Shown: positions 32,973 through 41,456 of the stretch, in pieces | Numbering within the stretch: position 1 is the stretch's first letter | Layout of the letters: the number at the start of each line of letters is the position of its first letter | From: Alistipes_A hominis | GTDB taxonomy: Bacteria > Bacteroidota > Bacteroidia > Bacteroidales > Rikenellaceae | Assembly (NCBI RefSeq): GCF_014288115.1 | Contig: NZ_JACOOK010000007.1 | Coordinates: 1-64,000 of the forward strand | Reading direction: 5' to 3' | Length of the DNA: 64,000 nucleotides | The notes under the pieces: generated by a model | The model's database searches: none | Seen by the model: the letters and a program-made list of their open reading frames with translations, nothing else | Told to the model about the DNA's origin: nothing | Position numbers and translations under genes: made by a program

Positions 32973-35078
32973 TTATTCCTTTTTACCATTTGTTTTTTCG
33001 ATAATCTCCTTGGCAAGGTTCGCAGGAACCTCTTCGAAATGAGAGAACTCCATCGAAGAAGTAGCGCGTCCCGACGAGATCGTACGCAGCACCGTAACGT
33101 AGCCGAACATCTCCGACAACGGCACCTTGGCATCCACCACGCGGGCGTTGCCGCGCGATTCCATGCCGGCGATCTGTCCGCGGCGTTTGTTCAGGTCGCC
33201 GATAATGTCGCCCATGTTTTCTTCGGGAGTCACCACTTCGACCTTCATGATCGGTTCGAGGATTACCGGAGAAGCTTTACGGGCAGCCTCGCGGAAACCG
33301 TTGCGGGCACAAATTTCAAAAGAGAGCGCATCGGAATCGACCGGGTGGAACGAACCGTCGATCAGCGTGATCTTCATGCTGTCGAGCGCGAAGCCTGCCA
33401 ACGGGCCGTTGGACATGGCCGATTCGAACCCTTTCTGGATCGACGGGATGTATTCCTTCGGAATATTACCGCCCTTCACGACATCGACGAATTCGAGTCC
33501 CATCTTGCCTTCTTCGGCAGGGCCGATTTCGAAGATGATGTCGGCGAACTTACCGCGACCGCCGGTCTGCTTCTTGAACACTTCGCGGTGCTGAACTTTC
33601 GATTTCAGCGACTCCTTGTAGTTCACCTGCGGAGCGCCCTGACTGATTTCGACGCCAAACTCACGCTTCAAACGGTCCACGATGATCTCCAAGTGGAGTT
33701 CGCCCATCCCGCTGATGACGGTCTGTCCGCTATCTTCGTCGGTCTTCACCGTAAAGGTCGGGTCTTCCTCGGACAGTTTGCCGAGCGCGATACCGAGCTT
33801 ATCGAGGTCTTTCTGCGTTTTCGGTTCGATGGCCAGACCGATCACCGGTTCGGGGAAAGTCATCGATTCGAGCACGATCGGATGCTGTTCGTCGCACAAC
33901 GTATCGCCGGTGCGGATATCCTTGAAACCGACCGCGGCGCAGATATCGCCGGCTCCGATCACTTCCATCGGATTCTGCTTATTGGCATGCATCTGGTAGA
34001 TACGGCTGATACGTTCCTTTTTCGAAGAACGGCTGTTGTGCACGTAAGAACCGGCTTCCATCTTTCCGGAATAAACGCGGACGAATGCCAGACGGCCCAC
34101 GAACGGGTCGGTAGCGATTTTGAACGCCAGACCGCAGAACGGATCGGATTCAACCGGTTTGCGACTGGTTTCCTCTCCGGTGCGCGGATCGGTGCCGATA
34201 ACGGCTTCGATATCCACCGGCGACGGCAGGAATGCCATCACGTAGTCGAGCAGCAATTGCACCCCTTTATTTTTAAAGGACGAACCGCAGAGCATCGGCA
34301 CGACCGTCATCGAGATCGTAGCCTTGCGGATCGCGGCGATCAACTCGTCAGACGTGATCGAATCGGGATCCTCGAAGAACTTCTCCATCAAGGCGTCGTC
34401 TACCGACGCGACCTCTTCGATCAGCTTAGCGCGCCATTCGGCGGCTTCGGCCTTCATGTTTTCGGGAATCTCCTCGTAAGTATAGTTTACCAGATCGGCC
34501 TTTTTCGAATCGTCGTAAATAATAGCCCTATTATATATAAGGTCTATCAAACCGGCGAATTTGTCTTCGGCCCCGATCGGCAGAACGACCGGCAACGCAT
34601 TGGCTCCGAGACGCTCCTTGACCTGAGCGCAAACGTTCAGGAAATCGGCGCCGGTACGGTCCATTTTATTTACGTAACCGATACGCGGCACGCGGTACTT
34701 GTCGGCCTGACGCCATACGGTTTCGGACTGGGGTTCCACGCCGCCCACGGCGCAGAACGTGGCCACCGCACCGTCCAGCACGCGCAGCGAACGTTCCACC
34801 TCGGCGGTGAAGTCCACGTGACCCGGGGTGTCGATGATATTGATCTGATAGGTCTTATCTTTGTACTGCCAAAAAGCGGTCGTCGCAGCAGAAGTGATGG
34901 TAATACCACGTTCCTGCTCCTGAACCATCCAGTCCATCGTAGCGGCACCTTCGTGCACCTCGCCGATTTTATGGGTTTTTCCCGTGTAGAAAAGGATACG
35001 TTCCGAAGTAGTCGTTTTACCGGCATCGATGTGAGCCATGATCCCGATATTTCTCGTATATGTTAAATCCCTTGCCAT
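32973..35078 (-). CDS. fusA: Elongation factor G
   Basis: A 701-residue translocase GTPase. G-domain motifs are AHIDAGKTT (15-23), DTPGH (83-87) and NKMD (137-140). Domains II to V follow, with domain IV carrying the expected GSFHPVDSD-type loop. Length is normal. Its place between rpsG and rpsJ marks it as the main ribosomal-operon EF-G rather than a paralogue. Confidence 0.97.
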   Translation of the reverse strand: MARDLTYTRNIGIMAHIDAGKTTTSERILFYTGKTHKIGEVHEGAATMDWMVQEQERGITITSAATTAFWQYKDKTYQINIIDTPGHVDFTAEVERSLRVLDGAVATFCAVGGVEPQSETVWRQADKYRVPRIGYVNKMDRTGADFLNVCAQVKERLGANALPVVLPIGAEDKFAGLIDLIYNRAIIYDDSKKADLVNYTYEEIPENMKAEAAEWRAKLIEEVASVDDALMEKFFEDPDSITSDELIAAIRKATISMTVVPMLCGSSFKNKGVQLLLDYVMAFLPSPVDIEAVIGTDPRTGEETSRKPVESDPFCGLAFKIATDPFVGRLAFVRVYSGKMEAGSYVHNSRSSKKERISRIYQMHANKQNPMEVIGAGDICAAVGFKDIRTGDTLCDEQHPIVLESMTFPEPVIGLAIEPKTQKDLDKLGIALGKLSEEDPTFTVKTDEDSGQTVISGMGELHLEIIVDRLKREFGVEISQGAPQVNYKESLKSKVQHREVFKKQTGGRGKFADIIFEIGPAEEGKMGLEFVDVVKGGNIPKEYIPSIQKGFESAMSNGPLAGFALDSMKITLIDGSFHPVDSDALSFEICARNGFREAARKASPVILEPIMKVEVVTPEENMGDIIGDLNKRRGQIAGMESRGNARVVDAKVPLSEMFGYVTVLRTISSGRATSSMEFSHFEEVPANLAKEIIEKTNGKKE

Positions 35079-35100
35079 ATAATTACCCTCGCTTCACAAA

Positions 35101-35577
35101 TTAAAATCTGAAATGGGCAAAAGCCTTGTTGGCTTCGGCCATTCTGTGCATCTCTTCTTTCCGCTTGAAGGCAGCGCCTTCTTCGTTGTACGCAGCTTGA
35201 ATTTCAGCAGCCATTTTTTCCGCCATCGATCGACCTGCGCGTTTTTTAGAGTAAAGGATAAGGTTCCGCATTGCTATTGAAACTTTACGCTCGGGTCTCA
35301 CTTCCGTCGGTACCTGGAAGGTTGCTCCGCCCACGCGACGCGACTTCACCTCCACCTGGGGAGTGATGTTCTCGAGGGCTTTTTTCCAGATATCAAGGGG
35401 AGCCTTGTCCGCATCCTTCATCTTCTCACCCACGATCTCTATGGCATCATAGAAAATCGTATAGGCAATACTCTTCTTACCATCCAGCATAAGGTTGTTT
35501 ACAAACCTTGTCACAAGTCCGTCTCCGAATTTGGGATCTGGAAGTAGAATTCGCTTTTTAGGCTTCGCTTTTCTCAT
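35101..35577 (-). CDS. rpsG: 30S ribosomal protein S7
   Basis: A 158-residue primary assembly protein of the 30S head. It begins MRKAKPKKRILLPDPKFGDGLVTRFVNNLMLDGKK, with the beta-hairpin region PLDIWKKALENITPQVEVKSRRVGGATFQVPTEV that lines the E site. In E. coli S7 represses the str operon at the rpsL-rpsG gap; here that gap is only 32 bp and shows no clear structure. Confidence 0.98.
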   Translation of the reverse strand: MRKAKPKKRILLPDPKFGDGLVTRFVNNLMLDGKKSIAYTIFYDAIEIVGEKMKDADKAPLDIWKKALENITPQVEVKSRRVGGATFQVPTEVRPERKVSIAMRNLILYSKKRAGRSMAEKMAAEIQAAYNEEGAAFKRKEEMHRMAEANKAFAHFRF

Positions 35578-35609
35578 TGTTTAAAAAGTCTTTGTGTTTG
35601 ATTTAATGG

Positions 35610-36011
35610 TTACTTTTTCTTTGCGGGCGCTGCTGCTCCTGCTTTCGGCCTTTTGGCCCCGTACTTCGAACGGCGTTGCTTGCGACCGTCCACGCCTGCG
35701 GCGTCCATCGCTCCGCGCACCAAGTGATAACGAACACCCGGCAGGTCTTTCACACGGCCACCGCGAACGAGCACGATCGAGTGCTCCTGCAGGTTGTGAC
35801 CTTCGCCCGGGATGTAGGCATTCACCTCTTTCCCGTTGGTCAATCTCACACGGGCTACTTTTCGCATAGCCGAGTTCGGCTTCTTGGGAGTGGTCGTGTA
35901 AACACGAACACATACGCCACGACGTTGCGGACATGCATCCAACGCGGGAGCTTTACTTTTAAAGCTCGGCGTCAACCTTCCCTTACGTACTAACTGTTGA
36001 ATAGTTGGCAT
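35610..36011 (-). CDS. rpsL: 30S ribosomal protein S12
   Basis: A 133-residue decoding-centre protein and the first gene of the large operon. It begins MPTIQQLVRKGRLTPSFKSKAPAL. The two loops where streptomycin-resistance changes arise are of the sensitive type: TPKKPNSA with Lys43 and Lys44, and RVKDLPG with Lys88. A short Lys/Ala-rich tail follows the conserved RSKYGAKRPK. The ATG at 36011 lies 64 bp after the -7 element of the operon promoter. Confidence 0.98.
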   Translation of the reverse strand: MPTIQQLVRKGRLTPSFKSKAPALDACPQRRGVCVRVYTTTPKKPNSAMRKVARVRLTNGKEVNAYIPGEGHNLQEHSIVLVRGGRVKDLPGVRYHLVRGAMDAAGVDGRKQRRSKYGAKRPKAGAAAPAKKK

Positions 36012-36075
36012 TTTACTTACTTTTTCCTTTACTTTGTTTGGTTAAAAATCTGTTCCATTCACACAAAACGGAGTG

Positions 36076-36105
36076 CAAAGATACCAATAATTTTCGAAAC
36101 CGCAA
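36076..36105 (-). promoter_or_regulatory. Promoter of the str-S10-spc-alpha operon
   Basis: On the minus strand, TTG (36105-36103), 19 bp, TATCTTTG (36083-36076), an exact -7 match. It is the only strong promoter I see for the 33 genes down to rplQ. Confidence 0.82.
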
Positions 36106-36300
36106 TATTTATCGATCTTTTTTCACTGATAATCCGTGTTTTTCAGGCTTTTTCATGCCGTTCAACACATTAGTGACTATCATTTATTTTTATGATTTCA
36201 ACAACATAATAAACAAAATAAATACACAAACACGCAAACAACTGTTCAACAAAACATTAATACATTACAAATCACCTCTAAATATTTCTGAAACTTATTT

Positions 36301-36330
36301 TTTGTAATCTGCCGTTTTGTCGTAATTTTG
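36301..36330 (+). promoter_or_regulatory. Promoter of the small unknown gene
   Basis: TTTG (36301-36304), 18 bp, TAATTTTG (36323-36330). It argues for the ATG at 36352 and against the TTG at 36328, which is part of the -7 element. Confidence 0.55.
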
Positions 36331-36351
36331 CTCGGTATCAACCGGGAAATC

Positions 36352-36786
36352 ATGGTGTCCGGCCGGCTCGAATCGAACCGGCCGGATACCCCGGCGGAGA
36401 AACGTTTAAATTTGAAATCCGTGGGAACAACCGCTATTTTCCGCCTGGAAGCGCGATGCGACGATCCGGCCGGCGAACGAATGAATCTGCACCTGAGCCT
36501 CGCTTCTTACGACTCCGAAGAGCGTCAAATCGCCGTCGAGCATACGGACGCGAGCCCGATCCGCAAAGAAACGACCTACAGCGTCCAAACTTCCGATCCG
36601 GCGGCGTCCGTCGCAGCATCCGTCTATGCCGTGCCGACGGCCGACCCGCCGTCCGACATCGTCGCCGACACTCCTCCGTTCAAACTATCGTTCCGCATCC
36701 TGCGCGGACAGGAGGTAATCGACGCGCAGCAAATACAGGTCAACCGCTGGGGAGGCACGCAGCGAATCGGAATGATTTACAAATAA
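36352..36786 (+). CDS. Conserved-looking small protein of unknown function
   Basis: A 144-residue product that I do not recognise. It has no signal peptide or membrane segment. The sequence alternates short beta-type runs (TAIFRLEARC, NLHLSLASYD, FKLSFRILRG) with polar turns, so a small all-beta cytosolic protein is likely. Codon use resembles its neighbours and a good promoter precedes it, which support a real gene. It is flanked by the divergent ribosomal operon and a convergent porin gene, which give no functional clue. Confidence 0.6.
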   Translation: MVSGRLESNRPDTPAEKRLNLKSVGTTAIFRLEARCDDPAGERMNLHLSLASYDSEERQIAVEHTDASPIRKETTYSVQTSDPAASVAASVYAVPTADPPSDIVADTPPFKLSFRILRGQEVIDAQQIQVNRWGGTQRIGMIYK

Positions 36787-36843
36787 CCGTCGTCCGCCGA
36801 AACGCCGGAGAAAACCCGTCGGAATATTTTCGGAATATGGATC

Positions 36844-36879
36844 GCCGCCCTACCAAACGGGCGGCCCGGTATGTTTTTT
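36844..36879 (+). terminator. Possible terminator after the small unknown gene
   Basis: GCCGCCC (36844-36850) and GGGCGGC (36859-36865) form a 7-bp stem with an 8-nt loop. A TTTTTT run (36874-36879) follows after a gap of 8 nt, so it is not a tight match. Confidence 0.4.
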
Positions 36880-36977
36880 CGATGATTCTGCCGCATACGG
36901 ATTCAGCCGATGCCGGGCGACTTCGACTGAGAACAAGGATCGCGCGACGGGCCGGTTCTGCGCAAACGGCCCGGCCG

Positions 36978-38126
36978 CTAAAACGACGCGACGATTTCCA
37001 GCGTAAACTTGTCGTGCAACAATTTGTTGACGGCGAAATCGGACGGCCGCTCTTTCAGAAGGTATTTTTCGTAATTCAGCCGCACCTCGGAACGCACCAG
37101 TTTTGTCGAGAATCCGAGGTTGATCCCGGCCGTAATCCGGTTCGCATCGAAAAGCTCGCGCCGTCGGGTATCGCTATTCAGGTAATCGACCCCGTTGCCG
37201 AGATCCCAGCGCACGACCGGCAACAGGTAGCGGGCAAACGACCTTTCGGGCAGATCGAACCGATAGAACCCCTGCACGAGAGCCACGGCCATCACCTCCG
37301 ACGAACTACCGGTTCCGAGATAGCGACGCGCGTACTCCCCCTCGATCCGGAACTTTCCGCGGACATAACGCAATTCGAAACCGGCCATCCGCATCTTTTG
37401 CTCGAAATTTTCCGTTACGTTTTCGCCATCGCGTTCTACAACCCGCGTATGCTGCGGAGCGTAACCGTCGTAATAAGCAACCGCCCCCTGCAGTCCCTCG
37501 CTGCCGCCGAGCTCCGCGCGACCGATCACGTTCACGTGTTTCCCCCACACGGGATTGTTGATTCCCGAACCGTTGAAAACGCCGGCGAGCAATTTCAGCG
37601 GCAGTTTCGATGCGAAACGGTATGAGAAAAACGCGCCCAGATCGCGCGAACCGAGCGTCCGGACGTAGTCGACGGTTTTCCCGCCGGATAGTTCGCTGCC
37701 GTAATAACTCGTCAAGTATTTCGACAGGAAAGAACGGTTCGCGAACAGATTCGTGGACGGCCCCCGATCCATATCGGTGCTGAAATGGTACTGCTGCTGC
37801 CCGAGTTCGGCCGTAAAACCTCCGGACTGGTAACCGGCATAAGCATCCAGCAACGATATTTTCCCTTCGTTACCGAAATCCATCTGAAGGCGGTAATTCA
37901 TTTTCGGCGAAACGTTCCCCCGAACGCCCAGCCGGGCGTTGCGTACGCTGAACCGGTACTCCCCGCCGTTCAGATCGACCTCCATCTTCGCTTTGATCGT
38001 TCCGTCCAGTTTCGGCACGTACGAAACCGGCTCCGCCTTTTTCCCGGCCGCAACCGTGTCCGACTGAGCAAAGGCGACGCCTGAAGACAGCACAAAAAGC
38101 GAAATCAACACAAACTTCATTTTCAT
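36978..38126 (-). CDS. Phosphate-selective porin O/P-type outer-membrane protein
   Basis: A 382-residue precursor with a clear signal peptide (MKMKFVLISLFVLSSGVAFA, cut before QSD). The rest is amphipathic beta-strand sequence (GEYRFSVRNARLGVRGNVSPKMNYRLQMDFG) ending in VASF, with the terminal Phe expected for BAM-dependent insertion. This fits the OprO/OprP porin family of anion channels. Phosphate selectivity is not shown by the sequence, and no phosphate genes are adjacent. A TATTTTTG -7 element lies 60 bp upstream. Confidence 0.8.
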   Translation of the reverse strand: MKMKFVLISLFVLSSGVAFAQSDTVAAGKKAEPVSYVPKLDGTIKAKMEVDLNGGEYRFSVRNARLGVRGNVSPKMNYRLQMDFGNEGKISLLDAYAGYQSGGFTAELGQQQYHFSTDMDRGPSTNLFANRSFLSKYLTSYYGSELSGGKTVDYVRTLGSRDLGAFFSYRFASKLPLKLLAGVFNGSGINNPVWGKHVNVIGRAELGGSEGLQGAVAYYDGYAPQHTRVVERDGENVTENFEQKMRMAGFELRYVRGKFRIEGEYARRYLGTGSSSEVMAVALVQGFYRFDLPERSFARYLLPVVRWDLGNGVDYLNSDTRRRELFDANRITAGINLGFSTKLVRSEVRLNYEKYLLKERPSDFAVNKLLHDKFTLEIVASF

Positions 38127-38186
38127 TTATCATTCTTTTTAACGGCCCGGCAGACGGTCGAATCCCGCAACGGCCACAATCCGGCA

Positions 38187-38194
38187 CAAAAATA
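38187..38194 (-). promoter_or_regulatory. Porin gene promoter -7 element
   Basis: TATTTTTG on the minus strand fits TAnnTTTG; no good -33 is visible. Confidence 0.4.
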
Positions 38195-38282
38195 CCATTA
38201 AATCGGAAAACGGAAACTTTCGCCCGCGCGCAATTCTGATCTTAACAAAAAATTAATTCGTCTGTTTTTAAAATATAATAAT

Positions 38283-38290
38283 TATATTTG
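38283..38290 (+). promoter_or_regulatory. Promoter -7 element of the AAA_14-like gene
   Basis: TATATTTG, an exact -7 match, 26 bp before the ATG at 38317 and within a very AT-rich stretch. Confidence 0.5.
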
Positions 38291-38316
38291 CAGATATTCA
38301 ATTCATTCAGACCGTC

Positions 38317-39546
38317 ATGATCACGAAAACAGCGCTCGAAAACATCGTCTCCAAACAACGTAAAATGCTCGCGAACGTTTCGCCCGGACATCCGCGCGAA
38401 ATCGAGGAGTCCATTCCCTACCTAACCGACCGTATGCTGCTGATCGGGGGCGTGCGCGGATGCGGATGCAGCGCGTTGCTGCACCGGATGCTGAACAACG
38501 ACTATCCCGAAGCGTGGTACACCGACTTCGACGACCCGCGGCTCGGAGGTTTCGACGCGGGCGATTTCACGAAGCTCGATCGGCTGCTGGAAGAGTCGGG
38601 CAAAGGCATCGCCCTGTTCAACCGGATCGACCTGGCGGCCGGATGGATCGAATTCTGCGACCGAAAAATCCGCCAGGGGATCAAGATTGTCTCCACCGTT
38701 TCGCTGGAAACCCTCCTGCGGCTCGCAAAAGCCGAGCGTCCGGACGGGACAGGCGCCGTCCCGGATATTTTCTCGCTCCGCCGACTCGACCTCTTTTCGT
38801 ACAACGAATTTCTCAGCTTCACGCATAAACCGGCCGGCGAACAGGCCGTCAACGAATTTCTGTCGCGGGGAGCTTTTCCCGGACTCATCAAAACGGGACA
38901 CACCGAAGCGCTCCATCAACTCTACACGGAAATCCTCTGCAAGGACGCCGTCATCGCGGGAGGCATCCGCGACCGGAACACCCTGCAACGGATGGCATTG
39001 CACCTAATCACCAACACCGGAGAACCCGTCACCGCCAACAAACTGCGCGAAAAACTGAAAATAAAGGCCGTGAGCACGGCCGCAGAGCACATGCAATGCA
39101 TCGAAACGGCCGGACTCGTACGCTTCGTTTCGATCCTCAGCGACAACCCGGCGCGCCAGGCGGTCAATCCGCGCAAGGTCTATGCGGTCGACACGGCGCT
39201 GGCCGCAGCCGTATCGACCGCCGAAACCGTCGACCGGAACAAACTGTTCGAAACGATGCTATTCAACCACCTGTGCCGGGAGAGCCGGTCGGTATGCTAT
39301 ACGAACGAACAGGGCGGATGCGATTTTATCGCGTCCGATGCGGAAGGGGGTGTCCGCTGCATCCAGGCCTGCTACGACGACGACCCCGACCTGATGCAGA
39401 CCAAAACCGACGGATTGCTATGGGCGCTACGGCAAACCGGGTCGAGCCGAGGCACGATCGTTACGGCCGACCGGAACGACCGCATCGATGCCGAAAATTT
39501 CGAAATCGAAGTAATCGACGCCGACACTTTCCTCGGCGGATACTGA
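38317..39546 (+). CDS. Degenerate AAA_14/DUF4143 family protein
   Basis: A 409-residue protein with the overall layout of the AAA_14 plus DUF4143 proteins. Family landmarks remain: YTDFDDPRL (68-76), the GWIEF helix, LFSYNEFLSF (159-168), a winged-helix segment (about 228-275), KVYAVDTAL and LFETMLFNHL. The nucleotide site is broken: the P-loop reads GVRGCGCS (45-52), so the Lys is Cys51, and the Walker B position reads ALFNRID (99-105) instead of an acidic pair. The late ECDF-type motif reads GCDF. The frame is intact over 1.2 kb, so it is not simply decaying. Its role is unknown. Confidence 0.78.
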   Translation: MITKTALENIVSKQRKMLANVSPGHPREIEESIPYLTDRMLLIGGVRGCGCSALLHRMLNNDYPEAWYTDFDDPRLGGFDAGDFTKLDRLLEESGKGIALFNRIDLAAGWIEFCDRKIRQGIKIVSTVSLETLLRLAKAERPDGTGAVPDIFSLRRLDLFSYNEFLSFTHKPAGEQAVNEFLSRGAFPGLIKTGHTEALHQLYTEILCKDAVIAGGIRDRNTLQRMALHLITNTGEPVTANKLREKLKIKAVSTAAEHMQCIETAGLVRFVSILSDNPARQAVNPRKVYAVDTALAAAVSTAETVDRNKLFETMLFNHLCRESRSVCYTNEQGGCDFIASDAEGGVRCIQACYDDDPDLMQTKTDGLLWALRQTGSSRGTIVTADRNDRIDAENFEIEVIDADTFLGGY

Positions 39547-39571
39547 CGCCGTCAGATGCAAACGCAGCTTT

Positions 39572-41338
39572 CTAGTCTTTGATTTTTTTGAAACGGCCGA
39601 TCACGTCGATGTCGGTCAGTTCTTTGGACAACATCAAGATCGTCTCTTCGGGCACCCGCCGCAGGTCGAGCAGCATCAGGGCGTCGAGCGAGTCGCAGAA
39701 CTCGTGATCCGTATTGAATCCGAGCACACTGCTGTTCAGTTGCAAGTATTTGCGAATCAACACAGGGATCGAAAACGCATTCCGTTCGATATCGCAGATT
39801 ATCTTATTGATCAGTTCGATCGGACGCACCTCCGCGATCAGCGACTCGTCGATCCGAGCCGGAACGACGATTCCCGTCCGGGGCCTGATGTAAGAGGCCT
39901 TCTTCCGATCCAAGTAGAAACGACTGACATACGCGGCGATAATCAGCTTGGACGTATGCTGGAAACCTCCCGAAACGGTCACCGGCCCCATCAGATAGCG
40001 ATACTGTTCATTCTGTAGCAGAACGTGGAGAATCCCCTTCCATAACAGCATCAGCGACGCCGGTTTCCGCTGGTATTCGCGCGCGATGAACGAACGACCG
40101 AGCTCGATGGTGCGGCTCATCACCTCTCCCATCGGGGGCGACATCCGGAAAAGCGTATGGGTATAGAAACCTTTCAATCCGTAGTTCCGCATGATCTCGT
40201 CGCCCAATCCCAAACGGTAGGCTCCGACCAGCCGCAGCGCCTCGTTGTCCCAGATGAACAACTGCCGGTAATAGCGGTCGAAACGGTCGGTATCGATCTC
40301 GTTCTTGGTGCCTTCGCCGATCTCGCGGAACGTCCGTTCGCGCAACGTGGCGATCATCAGCATCATGTTCGGGATTTGCTGCGGCGGAGCGCAATAAACC
40401 TCATAACCGCCCGAAACGAACAGCCGATAATGTCCCCGCAGGCTTTCCAACTCGCTGCAAAGCAATTTCACGTCGACGTCCCCGCGAACCTCATCGGGCA
40501 CCTTCCGCGCCGCACGGCGCTCGGCCCGGCGGGGACGCCGTCTACCGGACGGCTTCAGGTACTCGACCGAAGCGCGCAGGTAACTGTTATAAGCCGTTTT
40601 GGAAAGATCCTCGGTCTTTTTGGGCAGGATCGGCGAAGCGATGCGCAACGGCACCGAACAGCCCGCTTTGTTGACCAACTCGCGCGGTAGCAACAACGTC
40701 CGCAGCATCGGATGCACCTTCCCGGCCAGCCGGAACGTCCGGCTGTTGGAAGCTTCGATATAAACGGGAACGACCGGCACCTGCGCCTTCCGGATAAACT
40801 TTAGCACCGACTCGGGCCACGGCCGGTCCTTAACGTCCCGGAACCCGCGCTGCCAAGTCGCCACTTCGCCGGCCGGGAAGATCACCAGCAGTCCGCCGCC
40901 GGAGAGATGCTGCAACGACTCGCGGATTCCAGACACGTTACCGCCGGACTTCGCGTCGAACGGATCGACGTCGATAAAGAACCGTTTCAGGGGGCCGATC
41001 CGGCTCAGCAGGAAATTCCCCATGAACTTCACGTCGGGACGCGCTTTCGAAAGCAGGTCGATCAGGATCATCCCGTCCAGCGCACCGGTCGGATGGTTTG
41101 CGATCACGATCGCCGGACCCGACGCCGGAATATTCTTGAGATCGGACGGAGCGACGTCGTACGAGACGCCCAGATTATGCAACAACCCTTCCGGATAAGG
41201 CCCCTCGTAGGAAAATGCGCTTTCGTACAGTCGATTGATTTTCTTCAGGGCGGCCACCTTCATAATCAGACGGGCTTGCAGGCGGGCGATCCATCCCCTC
41301 CGTCCAAAATAGAGGTCACTGGGCTGTATAAGTTCCAT
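39572..41338 (-). CDS. Fused O-acyltransferase/N-acyltransferase, OlsF type (amino-acid lipid synthesis)
   Basis: A 588-residue membrane-associated protein in two parts. The N-terminal half (about 40-260) is a PlsC-like acyltransferase with NHPTGALDG (His82, Asp88), FPAGE (154-158) and VPVVPVYIEAS. The C-terminal half (about 300-530) resembles the GNAT-like OlsB/GlsB N-acyltransferases (LRLVGAYRLGLGDEI, then LGRSFIAREYQRKPASLMLLWKG). The same fusion is known as OlsF for ornithine lipids. In Bacteroides the related separate genes make glycine lipids, so this gene may make glycine or ornithine lipids. The head group cannot be read from sequence. Confidence 0.75.
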   Translation of the reverse strand: MELIQPSDLYFGRRGWIARLQARLIMKVAALKKINRLYESAFSYEGPYPEGLLHNLGVSYDVAPSDLKNIPASGPAIVIANHPTGALDGMILIDLLSKARPDVKFMGNFLLSRIGPLKRFFIDVDPFDAKSGGNVSGIRESLQHLSGGGLLVIFPAGEVATWQRGFRDVKDRPWPESVLKFIRKAQVPVVPVYIEASNSRTFRLAGKVHPMLRTLLLPRELVNKAGCSVPLRIASPILPKKTEDLSKTAYNSYLRASVEYLKPSGRRRPRRAERRAARKVPDEVRGDVDVKLLCSELESLRGHYRLFVSGGYEVYCAPPQQIPNMMLMIATLRERTFREIGEGTKNEIDTDRFDRYYRQLFIWDNEALRLVGAYRLGLGDEIMRNYGLKGFYTHTLFRMSPPMGEVMSRTIELGRSFIAREYQRKPASLMLLWKGILHVLLQNEQYRYLMGPVTVSGGFQHTSKLIIAAYVSRFYLDRKKASYIRPRTGIVVPARIDESLIAEVRPIELINKIICDIERNAFSIPVLIRKYLQLNSSVLGFNTDHEFCDSLDALMLLDLRRVPEETILMLSKELTDIDVIGRFKKIKD

Positions 41339-41402
41339 AATCGGGCGATAAAATAGCTCTGCCGGCTCCGGAATTTTTTCACAAAAAGTTCCGGCCGTTT
41401 TA

Positions 41403-41410
41403 CAAATGTA
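41403..41410 (-). promoter_or_regulatory. Promoter -7 element of the OlsF-type gene
   Basis: TACATTTG on the minus strand fits TAnnTTTG, 64 bp before the ATG. The divergent uvrC ATG is at 41457, so the two genes share a 118-bp promoter region. Confidence 0.42.
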
Positions 41411-41456
41411 GAATAAATTTTGATACTTTTAATTTTCGAAACCACAAATTAACCGC

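Larger units (their letters stand above)
36012..36351. other. Intergenic region with divergent promoters
   Basis: A 340-bp AT-rich gap between rpsL and the small unknown gene. It holds the rpsL leader and promoter (36076-36105), then about 190 bp of A/T-rich sequence with no gene that I can support, then the rightward promoter (36301-36330). The A/T tracts directly upstream of the rpsL -33 could act as an UP element. Confidence 0.6.

Noticed and set aside
33039..35066. A 675-codon frame antisense to fusA
   Set aside because: A shadow of fusA codon bias with no motifs and no promoter.
36005..36307. A 100-codon plus-strand frame over the rpsL promoter region
   Set aside because: AT-rich chance frame spanning the operon promoter; no family resemblance.
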